From: Phallusia mammillata
Taxonomy: Eukaryota; Chordata; Ascidiacea; Phlebobranchia; Ascidiidae
Length of the DNA: 64,000 nucleotides
Reading direction: 5' to 3'
Assembly: GCA_003260075.1 (NCBI GenBank)
Contig: QLIY01000783.1
Location: 1-64,000 of the forward strand
Both the position numbers and the translations under genes were made by a program. Under the pieces are notes generated by a model. That model was not told the DNA's origin and searched no databases. It saw nothing but the letters and a program-made list of their open reading frames with translations. Positions 35,378 through 46,060 of the stretch are shown here, one piece after another (position 1 is the stretch's first letter; each line of letters begins with the position of its first letter).

Positions 35378-36896
35378 TTATAGATAAGAGCATACAACAC
35401 ATCTTATTTCCCTTACATGTACATAAGGCTCACAAGGCACGTTATAACCACAAGATATTTCAGCCACATAAAGGTAGGCTCCGTTTTGGCTTCCTTTGCT
35501 TCCGTGGATAGCCTGTGGTGTGTCATCGACACAAATGTAACTGGATGAATGCTTTGTGTCTGAGTGACCTCCAGTCATTATGTAACCTGTGTATTCGATC
35601 GTCCAACCATCAGGACAAGTCTCACGACTTGGTATCATCAACTGGAAATGTAACATTTGTAATTGTTATAAAATCTGATAACGCATGTATGTAATTACTT
35701 TACTCGGGCTGCTAACAAAGCAAACTGCACATGGAACTCCTTGATATTGTAAAACTCCTTCTTCAATCAATGAAAGATCAAACAATCCATATAATGTAGA
35801 TGAGTCGCGATATTCCACGCCGTACACATACGACGAACCTTACAGGGCAACAAACATTTTCGTAATAACTGTTTTGCATTTGTTATATCTTGATCAAACC
35901 ACAATTGTTGGTCTATATTTTTAAAAACTTTCAATGCTCTTTTACAAACTTGTTGCATTTTAATGTAGCTTTATGTAATGCTAACCGCTTGTTTTCTGTG
36001 AATTTGGCTAGAATTCTTCAAAAAAATAATAATAATTAAGATTTACATTGCGGGACTGATTTTAAACCCGTCGTTTGTCATTTTGTAAAACTTGAATTAC
36101 AATAATCATTTAAATTTTAGTAAAGTAGGAAGCGCTTAACAAGCGAAATGTACTTTTAATAAAAAATGACCTTGAGATCCATCAATATAACGTCCAGGTG
36201 TGTAGGTCGGATCACTGTGAAGGCACAAAAAGTCAGAACCACCACCGACATGACTATGATAAGATCCGCCAGCGTAACCTAAACAAATCATTATCTCTGA
36301 TCGTCATCATTTGAAAATTGTAAGATATACCTTCATAAACGAGTTGTGTTCCATCTTTGTTCGGGCAGTCTCTTCTTCCCCACCTGATGTACGTTGTCCC
36401 TAAACACAAATGTCATTGAGCTGGTGAAATAAAAGCTCTTTGTAAAGTCAAACCAGCAACTGTTTTCTCACCTTTAGCTCCCAATTCAGTGTCGCTGAGA
36501 TTTTCCTAAAAACACAATCCCATATAGGATAATGTAACTTTTTTTCCCAAAAGCGTTTCTAAACATAATTATATATTTACTGATGGTGTTCTTTTCCTGA
36601 TAACGTGTTTATGCTCATCCTGGTTGTTATTGAATTCTTGCTGTTGTTTTACGGGGAAAAGTTCTTCTTCCAAGCTGGCATCAAGAAGAATATGGTCAAA
36701 TGAAAACACGACTATGGTAAGATAACTTTTACATGAAAACATATTGATTGCAAAAAACGTACCTTTTGAAATTCCTGACCACTTGGTGTGTCAAAACTGC
36801 TAGTGAAACACACCCACTTACAAGAATGAATGTTCCTAACATCAAAGCTTTGTGAGAAACTTTACGAACAGGTCTCGTATAACGTTGAAACTTCAT
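35378..36896 (-). CDS. C4-like gene C: type II membrane protein, intact
   Basis: This is the cleanest copy. Exons in transcript order: 36896-36763, 36674-36581, 36505-36472, 36399-36331, 36278-36171, 35838-35699 and 35641-35378, with sizes 134, 94, 34, 69, 108, 140 and 264 bp; the frame is open throughout (280 residues). N terminus MKFQRYTRPVRKVSHK, hydrophobic anchor LMLGTFILVSGCVSLAVL, stalk with HVIRKRTPS, then GTTYIRWGRRDCPNKDG opening the C4-like domain and ending ITCVVCSYL-like (here IRCVVCSYL). Exon 3 (ENLSDTELGAK) differs from A and B (ENLGS) but agrees with D, so C and D form one subgroup. The conserved dibasic KR before TPS could allow shedding, which is inference. Ectodomain function unknown. 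Confidence 0.87.
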
Positions 36897-37967
36897 CTTT
36901 CATTGACAAAATTTAAGTAGCTACTGCAGAAGCAAAAGATTTTCCGAAAGGTAGAGGCGGATATATTTCTTCACAAAACCGATCTTTTTTCTTTTGGCAA
37001 CGGTAAAATATTAACAGAACTTAATGAAACACACAAGAGCAAGACGTTTTTCGTTTACATAAGATGTAGAGTTATGAGGAATCGCTGAATCGTCAGCTAA
37101 AACTATTTGCACAAGCATAAATTTTTTGTCAAATTTGGGAGAGGTAAACTGCAAAACAGCCGTCGGCTGGTCCAAACGTGCAGCATTCCCAGAATGTGTT
37201 TACAATACACAAAAGAGATAATTGAAACAATACCAAGGTGAACTTTGAAAGCAACAATGAAGTCTAAGCTAGTCCCAGTGGCTACAAGATTACGTTAAAA
37301 GAAGAGTGATCGTATTTATACCGCTACATGCTCATTGTCGTTTATTCGACTTGTCGCAATTTCAACAGTCCGGTAAGCATATTTCCAAAATGTAATCTAT
37401 TTCGCATATGGGGCTTTTTTAACCAATCAGAGGGACGGATTTTTGCGGACTTTCGTTACGTCACGTAGGCCGTTGCGTAGTGGTTTACTTTGCGTATTTT
37501 TGATGTTGTAAGGTCGTCACTGCTTTTTCAAGTCAAAATAATATTTTATTTTGAAAATATGGCGAAAATGGAAGCATTCAGTACAAAAGTGCAGGTAATG
37601 ACCAGTATATAATGTATTGCAATAAACTAGATAGATTATATTTTTCTCTTTGTAAAATTACTGATATTATGCACAGCAGCACACAGGCTACTTTCAGAGA
37701 AATATATGCAATTTTGTTTTAGATACCATCGCATCGTGAAAGCAAGCAGCAAGATAGAAGTGTTCATGTTTACTAAAATGCAATGCTTGCATGTAATGGC
37801 AACAATGAGGGCTGGTCTTTTATATTTAAAGCTACTTTTAAAAGGCTGTATGGCTATAGAGACCTATAATCACCATCACTTACCATACTTTAAATGACAT
37901 AAATATCTGAAATCAACATACTGCTTAAACTTCCAAAATGTTTACAGTGATCAGCAGTATAATCTTA

Positions 37968-38255
37968 CACTGCAAAAAAAATTAGCTAGCTATGAAGCCA
38001 AAAAATAAAAAAGGCTGAATTCAAGCCAAAAATGGTTTGGAATGGCCCATTTTAAAAATCTTTTTAAACATGGCTTATATCAATCCAGTATCGGCTTGTA
38101 ATGAGCCATGTTTCTACTTTCACACTAAAAGTTTGTTGGCTGAAAATTAAAAATGGTTTCGGCTCATTTCCAGTCAAAAAATAAGGGAAAAATGAGTCAG
38201 TACAGTTAAAGGTTGGTCCTTATGGCTCAATAGTGAGCCATTATTTTTTGCAGTG
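37968..38255. mobile_element. MITE with TIR CACTGCAAAAAA and TA target site
   Basis: The left end is CACTGCAAAAAAAATTAGC and the right end ATTATTTTTTGCAGTG, flanked on both sides by TA (37966-37967 and 38256-38257). This suggests a Tc1/mariner-type target. The interior repeats the motif TGGCTCA/TGAGCCA several times. No coding capacity. Confidence 0.75.
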
Positions 38256-40424
38256 TACTATCAATTCTGTAATGAGTTGACATCTTTTGTTGTTAACAAC
38301 CTTTGGATTATACAAATACCCAGTTCAAATGCTGTGTTATTTTCTTGTAACCAAGTGTTTGTGGGTGCTATTTTTTTTTAATAGCATATAGGCCCATGTC
38401 AGTTGATTTGTTGACCTCTCCAATCTGTCCTAAAATTGTTTTTGGCAAGTACAGAACAATAATTGCCTATGCACCTCCTTCCAAAAAGCACTCATTTAAG
38501 TTATGGTGGGGCAAAACACATGTATCAAATCCTGAGGTTCTGTAAAAGATATTTAAAATGTGTAAACGAAAGCTTTCGTGGTCAATAGTTGGAAATAATA
38601 AAATGAAATACCATCATTCTATTTTAGATTTTGGTATAGTATGATTGTATAAACATGTTGGAAACCTCACATTAATATCCTTGTCAAAAACTAGTGTTGT
38701 TTATATTGGTGTCAAAACTACTGGTTGCCTTGACCTTGTTGTCATTAAAAAAATTTAGGCCTGAAAAACCTTTTTGTTCACTACCAATTTACCTAGTACA
38801 CCAAATTTTTCATTTTCTGCAGTGTATCCGTTAAAGTGTCCTGTATAAGCCTCCCGAATTGCACTGCCTTCGTGAGTCTTGTGGTCGTATATGTGTAATT
38901 AATAAACTGGAAAATGGCAAGCATAATGATGACTTTAAAAAAGGCAGGCATAGTGTTTAACCATAAGCAAGCAGTCAATTTTAATTTGTTGTCTTTTCTT
39001 TCCACAAATATCCAAAACCATTTCATTTTTATTAAACAAACATTAATCACATTTTATCACCAATATGAAACAAGTTGCACATATTAGTTTCACAAGTTAA
39101 CAGATCTTTAAAATGTAACAATACTTTTCATAATCTTTTGAGACAATACATACACATTAAAACATTTTTGGATTGCACTGTGTCAATCTGACACACTGGA
39201 ATGCACTGCGTCAATCTGAAATAACTTTTTTAAGACCCCAATTATACATTACACATAAATTTTGAAATGCTTGTGTCAGGTCAGCCAGACTTTTTCTGTA
39301 GTCTATCCTTTCCGAAGTTTGATAGTTTTGGCAATGTAGAGGTTCTTTTTTTCAGAAATGATACATAAATATATACAATCTCTTGTGAAGATTGTTCTAT
39401 TGAGTTATGATATGTTCATGATCAAATTAATAATGACACAAACATCGTCGAAAATGCTGAGGCTTAAGCATACTTCCATGCGGCAACAATAAATGTCCTA
39501 CAATGATACAGCACTCAATCCTGAAATAGTGTGCTTTGGATAAGAGTGGTTGTTGGCAACTGCACTTCTTTATCTGCTACAAGCAACTTGGTCCTATTTG
39601 ATTGCATTTGTTAAGTTGCCTCGGTGTTAAGTTTGACTTAAACATTTATAGATACAAGGCATAGAGTGTTGAATTTAATTGCACTGGTTTTTTTAGGACT
39701 AGAAAATGTTTGATACACATTTATTGGAAATTAAATCGGTATAAATTAGGGCTCAAATAATTAACTTCATTGACATAGCTGTCCCCAATTTGGCTTGATA
39801 CACGGTCAAAATTTGGACCAACCCCCAGTCATCAGATTGGTTGACCAAACCAGTTTTTTGACAAAAATTCAAGGTCAAATTTGGATAAATTTTTGCTGGT
39901 ACAAAGACAACTTGGAATTCCAGCTTGTATCAGAGATTTCACATCTGCAGAAAGACTGTCCACTCTATCCAAGCCAATTTGACTATTCTTCTGCTGAAGT
40001 TTTTTCCTCCAAAAAACATTTCGGTTCTTTCTTTTGTTACTACCAATCCAGCAAGTGCTTCTACGAAATGTTGTGCTTCTATTTTTTTAGTTTTAGCTGC
40101 AACTTTAAAAGTCTATGGTTTTGCCTACACAACAACTAAAGTTCAGTTTTTTTAAATTTAATTACCATTACTATTAAAACTACACGCATAGTACGCTTAC
40201 ACTGGCATCACTATAAACAATGCTATTACCATTAAAACTACATACATATGCTTAAACTGGCATAACTCTAAGCAATGCTAATGAAAAAGCTACACCTGCG
40301 AAACGGAACTTAAAATTTAAAATAAGTTGATTGCATGGTTGTCACGCATCGTGTCCTGTGATTGGTCAAAGGCAAAGTGTTCTCTGATTGGTTTGGACTG
40401 ACGAAGCGGCGGTGAAAACGATAC

Positions 40425-40490
40425 CTGTGATTGGTTAAAAAAGCCCCATATGCGAAATAGATTACATTTTGGAAATATGCGTCCGGCAAC
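40425..40490. repeat. Dispersed repeat (third copy, reverse orientation)
   Basis: It contains GATTGGTTAAAAAAGCCCC and ATATGCGAAATAGATTACA, the reverse complement of blocks at 37375-37460 and 20140-20240. The region 40340-40440 carries three GATTGGT motifs. Ends and class are not resolved. Confidence 0.65.
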
Positions 40491-40599
40491 TGTTGGTTGC
40501 CTTTCCTTCAGAAAAGTAGAAACAATGATCTGCTTTCTTAGTGGCAATGTGGAAAAGTATAACTGCAACGGTGTTTTGTTAACAAACGCAGGCACGACG

Positions 40600-41346
40600 G
40601 CGAAATTATCCTGTGAAAAGAATTCGTTTCATAAAACGCAACAGTCCATTCGAACTGAATCAAAATACATTCACCACATGGCGTTGCAGTAACAAACATT
40701 TGTATTGTGAACAATATCGCTTGTTCTGTACACGGTTAAACAAGAACAAAAAAACCGCAAAACTCTTAAACAGTCGAACCCATTCAACGCACAATTGTGG
40801 AGTATCGTGTATTACAGGACAATTAAACGCAAATATCATACTGTGATTTTGAGTGACTGTGATTGCATGAACGTTTTATTTCGTCATCGTCACATGTTCA
40901 GTACTCGACCTCGATTGTCATTTGTCGCTATTTAACACCTTTTACCATATGTACAGTTACGTCATCGTCACCTTTCTCACTATATATGTTCATGTGTGTT
41001 GTAACGATACAAGAGACAATCTTACTCTCTATCAGGGACGCTGACATCTCTCTCACACGAGAGATTACCTCTCTCAGCCTAACGTATAGCTCTCTTAACG
41101 CAATAAACTAACTTTAAGGTTAAACCGCCATCTTCCTCATTGGACTAAGCCTAGACAAGCAGTAGCTCAGATAGCCAAGGACCTAAGAGTGCATAACATC
41201 TACAGCGAAAAATACTTCTGTAGTAATAAGTACGACGTCAACAGGACCAACCCCTACACAATCATCGAATCTGTAGAATACAACTCATTACGCCAATGTA
41301 ACAACAACTTAAATGACTTGGAAATTGAGATTAAGAACTTTACATA
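40600..41346 (+). repeat. Coding-like repeat, partner of 44400-44690
   Basis: Two regions are shared with 44400-44690: one encoding RSNKHVYCEQCRFFCTRLNK-like residues (here CSNKHLYCEQYRLFCTRL) and one encoding SLRQCNNNLNDLEIEIKNFT before a stop. Here they are separated by about 450 bp, in the other copy they are adjacent. The first block has Cys spacing like a zinc ribbon at the end of some transposases, but the match is weak. Probably a transposon or retrocopy remnant. Confidence 0.45.
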
Positions 41347-41417
41347 GTTGAATTGATTGTTTTTATGTCGGCATTCTTTATGCATAAAGGGCTGCAATTC
41401 TGTAACCCTATATGCCT

Positions 41418-41545
41418 GCGTAATGGCGAAAGAGGTGTAAACTAGCAAGTCAATGAAGAGATTCTACTGAGACTTTGATACTCTCATCCTCGCGTTTATA
41501 TTCCCTGCTCATCAGTCTTATTCGCACCGCAGCACCAAAGATTCA
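41418..41545 (-). pseudogene. Second relic of the nuclear protein gene 3' end
   Basis: It aligns with 46075-46200: TAATGGCGAAAGAGGTGT against TGATGGCGATAGAGGTGT, then AGCAAGTC, AGAGATTCT, CTCATCCTC and GCTCATCA blocks. It is decayed and lacks an open frame. It lies on the 3' side of C4-like gene D, as the other relic does for gene C. Confidence 0.65.
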
Positions 41546-41941
41546 AGTTCTAAGCGGTGGTTAACGAAATATACCAGTTTTTAATTTTTTAATGTTGGCC
41601 TCATACAAATTTTGGTTTTTTAACATTTATTTTCACTCGAGCTGGATTAAATACCGATGCTGTACCACCTTCTCCTTCCGTTAAAAAACACACAGTCAAG
41701 AAACACATAAAAGTAATAATTCAATATTTACACGTGAAATTACCATCACAGATAATTTTACCCATATTCGCATTGCATATTATGTCTCGTAGACATGGAT
41801 TTGTGCGCTATTCAAATGCAGGACATACACGACAGCCTTACATTTACAATTTTGCAACTACAATGATTTAAAGAAGTTGACGAACTCTCAGAATTTAGAA
41901 AATTTATTTGTAATTACAAAAAATAGTTAAGCTTCTGGTTT

Positions 41942-42148
41942 TTACAGATAAGAACATACAACGCATCTTATTTCCCTTACACTAACATAAGGCTCGCATG
42001 GCATATTATTACTACAACTTATTTTAGACACATAAAGATAAGCTCCGTTCTGGTTTCCCTTACTTCCATGAATAGCCTGTGGTGTATCATCAACACAAAT
42101 GTGACTGGATGAATGCTTTGTGTCTGAGTGACCTCCAGTCATTATGTA

Positions 42149-42231
<83 letters not shown>

Positions 42232-43827
42232 CGTAACATTTTGTCGTTGTTATAACATCAGACAACGCATGTATGTAATTACTTTACTCGGGCTTCTAAC
42301 AAAGCAAACTGCGCATGGAACTCCTTGATATTGTAAAACTCCTTCTTCAATCAACGAAAGATCAAACAATCCGTAAAATGAGGAGGAGTCGCGATATTCC
42401 ACGCCGTACACATATGACGAACCTAAAATAAATAAAAAATTATGGTGACAGGTGGTTGGTAACTTACGTGTTACGTCTTGAATAAACCACAAACAAACAA
42501 AACTTCAACTTTTATAAGTTTCTATTTTAACACGTGAGTTGCGCTCAATAGAAGAGCGAGCCGAGTTAGATAACGTGTTTATATGAAAAAAACTGTAAAT
42601 TGACAAATCTGTTCACAGTCTGACTATTAACGTTATTAACTAGCTGCATTTTAATTTGTAGCTTTATGTGCCGCTAACCATTTCCTTTTTTTGACATTGA
42701 CTTTAAACAAATTGTTTATTTAAATAAAGGTTCATTTTGCACAACTGATTAAACCCGTTTCTTATTTAGTTAAACCTGCAGTATATTAAACATTTAATCT
42801 AAAATGTTGTTGGTACAGCATGAAGTGCGCGCGTAACAGGCGAATCGACATTTTACAAAATAAATATAAATGACCTGAAAGTCCGGTAGTATAATGTCCA
42901 GGTGTGTAGGTCGGATCACTGTGCAGGCACAAAAAGTCAGAACCACCACCGACATGAGAATAATGAGATCCGCCAGCGTAACCTAAACAAAATCATATAT
43001 TTTATCGGCAAAATTTGAAAATTGTATGACTTACCTTCATAAACAAGTTGTGTTCCATCTTTGATCGGACAGTCTCTTCTACCCCACCTAATGTACGTTG
43101 TTCCTAAACAGAGATAACATTGAACTGAAACAAAAGCTGTCTGTACAGTTCAAAAGCACTACATATTTTCGTTACCTTTGCCTCCCAGTTCAGTGTCGCT
43201 GAGATTTTCCTAAAAAACAATACCATGTTTAAAAATCAAATCCCGTCCCGTGTTACTAGATGTTGATTCGATTGTGAAACAAGTTTAACTTAAATGCTGT
43301 TTTAACACTAGCGTTTATGTACATGATCAGATATTGTTTTGGGTTACATGTTTCAGGTTAAATCTTTTCACTAAACAATCATTTGAGAATAACATTCTCC
43401 TGACTATGTTAATGCAGTATTAAACGCAGAATTTTTTGGCATAGAACGAATACATATTATTCAACATTTTTGAATATCTTACTGATGGTGTTCTTTTTCT
43501 AATAAGGTGTTTTTTTTCATTCTGGTTATTGAAGGATTCTTGCTGCTGTTGCAGGCGCCAAAGTTTATCTTTCACGTTAGTTTCAAGACTGTGGTAAAAA
43601 GGAAACATGAGGAGTAAATGTTTAATAACTTTTCAAATGAACCATATAAATTTGTTTTGCTATCTTTCCGGATGTAAAAATACTTAGGCATACCTTTTAA
43701 AATTCCTGAACACCTGGTGTGTCAAAACTACAAGCGATAGAAGTCCACTTACAAGAATAAATGTTGCTAACATTAGAGCCTTGTAAGAAACTGTACGAAC
43801 AGGTCTCGCATAACGTTGAAACTTCAT
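41942..43827 (-). CDS. C4-like gene D: type II membrane protein, last exon interrupted by a G run
   Basis: Exons in transcript order: 43827-43694, 43588-43483, 43209-43176, 43103-43035, 42982-42875, 42422-42283, then the final exon ending at 41942. In the final exon 80 consecutive G (42152-42231) replace about 63 bp that genes A, B and C all have, namely the acceptor and the codons for LMIPSRETCPDGW. The other exons are intact and in frame. Exon 2 is 12 bp longer than in A-C because a different acceptor is used (CCACAG|TCTTG), adding four stalk residues, so about 284 residues are expected. N terminus MKFQRYARPVRTVSYK, one anchor (LMLATFILVSGLLSLVVL), stalk LIRKRTPS, C4-like domain with RRDCPIKDG. 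The G run is most likely not real. Confidence 0.8.
42152..42231. other. 80-base G homopolymer replacing exon sequence (artefact)
   Basis: Flanking bases (CATTATGTAACC at the left, GTAACATTTTGTCGTT at the right) match the paralogues, but the sequence between is pure G. Such runs are a known failure mode of two-colour Illumina chemistry and are unlikely inside a conserved exon. Confidence 0.8.
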
Positions 43828-45132
43828 CTTTCTTAGTCAAAATCTTAGCAATCAATTCATTGAGACCAAGAGTTGAACGCGAAGCAGAAGTAACTCTTAC
43901 GTTTTTGAAACCGTGGGAAAACATTCAAATTAAAGCAAGGGTCGGTTAAAAACAGCAAAAAATGGTGTAAAACACATAATAAACATGTTTTTCGTCATGT
44001 AGGTGCGCAGGTTATCAATCGTCGTCAATTTTAACTGTTTGCTGAGGCAACTTTAAAATGGGCAATGCAATTTAGTCCCGAAGACTTGCAAAACAACCGT
44101 TTGGAAAATCTGAATGTTTTTCTTTCTTTCTCAATAACATGAAAAAACACTTTCAACCGAAAAATGTTGGGCGATTTAAAACATTGTGCGTTAACTTATT
44201 ATATTGCGCACGGTCAGCGGAATAATACATGGATTTAATAAAGACTTTGTCAACACTGGTTGTCTAGGTCACGTGAGGGATTTGGCATCTGGGTTGCACA
44301 TTCACTGCGTGTTTCTTTGCTACCTTTGCTACATGGCTGCAACATTGACTGGTGTTCTTTCTTAGTGGGAAAAGTTACAAGAATTAACCGATTTCTTACT
44401 GCCACTCAAATGCTGGAAGTGAAGAAAAGTTGTGTCATAAAATCGCCCGTAGGAACCATCTCGCCACATGGTGTCGCAGTAACAAACATGTTTATTGTGA
44501 ACAATGTCGCTTTTTCTGTACACGGTTGAACAAGAACAAAAAAACGCAAAACTCTTGAGCAGTCGAACTCATTCAAGCGAACGCACAATAACCGAATCTG
44601 TAGAAGACAATTCATTACGCCAATGTAACAGCAACTTAAATGACTTGGAAATGAAAATTCGAAACTTTACCATTTGTAAAGTATTCTGAGTTGTGTTGAT
44701 TTGTCACTCAAAAATAAAAGTATATTGATTTTGTGTTTGTTAAATTGATTTTTTGAAAAAAATGACGGCAATCATTCTGCGTTCTGCGCGGTGCATATAT
44801 TATCCCGGAACATGCAGGGGCGATAATTGCGAGAAAAAAAAACGTAACAAAATCGTAAAGGAAGACTGATTATCAACTCAACAACAAAACCGAAAAAAAG
44901 AAAACATTAAACTTTTCTGTTGTTCAGCCTTCGACCAAAACACGCACAACAAACAAACAAAACATTCCCTGCGACAAATAAATACCGCCATGACGTCATT
45001 CTTGCGACGTCATGCGGGGCAAATGGCAAGGAGACGGTCACAGAAATATGGCTGGCAGTTAGGACGGATGACTGCATGTAAAGTTGGGGTGATAGCAGCT
45101 TGCAGGAAAGGAAATTTCTAGTGGGTCTACAT
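43828..45132. other. No gene seen; contains the partner coding-like repeat
   Basis: Upstream flank of gene D. The repeat copy at about 44400-44690 is described separately. The rest, including 44690-45130, has no supported exon. Confidence 0.4.
44400..44690 (+). repeat. Coding-like repeat, partner of 40600-41346
   Basis: It contains the block encoding SNKHVYCEQCRFFCTRLNK and, directly after in another frame, one encoding SVEDNSLRQCNSNLNDLEMK and a stop (ORF end 44689). The same two blocks occur apart at 40600-41346. Frame breaks indicate a remnant. Confidence 0.5.
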
Positions 45133-45349
45133 CAGTGGTCGGCAACCGCCCGTCCGCGGGTAGCTCGTTACCGGGCCGCATAATTTTCAGGGTAAATGCT
45201 TTCAATCATTTTCCTTGTGCATCTCGAGGATGATAAACAAATTTAGGCGTTTTTATTACAGAATATTTGTAGTTTTTTGAAGTCCGGTCCGTGATAAAAT
45301 TTCACTTTCAAAAGCGGTCCGCAGTGCAAAAAAGGGTTGCCGACCCCTG
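45133..45349. mobile_element. Short hAT-like element with exact target duplication
   Basis: This 217-bp element begins CAGTGGTCGGCAACC and ends GGTTGCCGACCCCTG, flanked by exact GTCTACAT repeats (45125-45132 and 45350-45357). Its ends are close to those of the element at 4481-5063. Confidence 0.88.
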
Positions 45350-46060
45350 GTCTACATCATGATTTGCGACTTGCAGTAAAGGTCCTTTCAAACAGTTGTG
45401 TGTTGCGATACCAATAAGTATTTTTTGTAAGGAAGCTGTTTGTTATTGGAAAAGACTACTATAGTTTCTGCTCTAGGCAGTCTATTTAAAACTACTTTAA
45501 ATATTGCAACCAAGAGATAATGATTTTTGTACACAATGTCAACGTACATGAATGATGATGGTGATGAATGGTCAATGGTTATGTTTCATAAGATAACCGG
45601 GGCAGTGTTGTCTAAATACAAATGAAAGCATTTTTACCTGAAAGAATAGACGTGTGATGGAAGTATGATTGGCGAGATAGCCTTTTAAGGAGAGGTTATT
45701 ACATTTGCGCCGAAAATTCGGCACAGGTCATTGGTGACAACTATAATAAATGATTGTAATCAGCTCTACATATAGACGACAGTCTCAGCTCTTCGTAGCA
45801 CTGCGTTACACCTTACAAATCACGACGCAGCAAAAACGGCAATATCAGCAACTTTCAACTGAGCAGCAACAGAGGCAGCGTATCCGGGGTTTGCTAGAGG
45901 GCTAATTACATTGTTTGCAGGCCGTCCAACTGACAGGCCGCATTTAGTGTCGACTACAGGCACTAACCGTATAAAACGTTGTGGATAGTAACAGTTCTCC
46001 AGCGCCCAATCTTGGTGAGCTTTTTTACGGCAATACCGCGCGTTAAGCCGGGATAGTTTT
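45350..46060. other. 3' flank of the nuclear protein gene, no gene seen
   Basis: The part near 45995-46060 (CTCCAGCGCCC...CCGCGTGATGGCG) is the parental form of segments duplicated inside the C4-like cluster. No other feature is supported. Confidence 0.5.

Larger units (their letters stand above)
36897..41941. other. Long intergenic stretch with repeats; no secure gene
   Basis: About 5 kb. It holds a dispersed repeat copy (37375-37460), a short candidate first exon (37559-37597), a TA-flanked MITE (37968-38255), another dispersed repeat copy in reverse (40425-40490), one member of a coding-like repeat pair (40600-41346) and a relic of the nuclear gene 3' end (41418-41545). The ORF at 39795-40139 has no recognisable similarity. 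Confidence 0.5.

Noticed and set aside
39795-40139. Plus-strand ORF of 114 codons
   Set aside because: No recognisable similarity, AT-rich composition and no splice or start context; likely chance.
42128-42328. Poly-glycine and poly-proline ORFs across the G run
   Set aside because: They translate the 80-base G homopolymer, which replaces conserved exon sequence and is probably not real.
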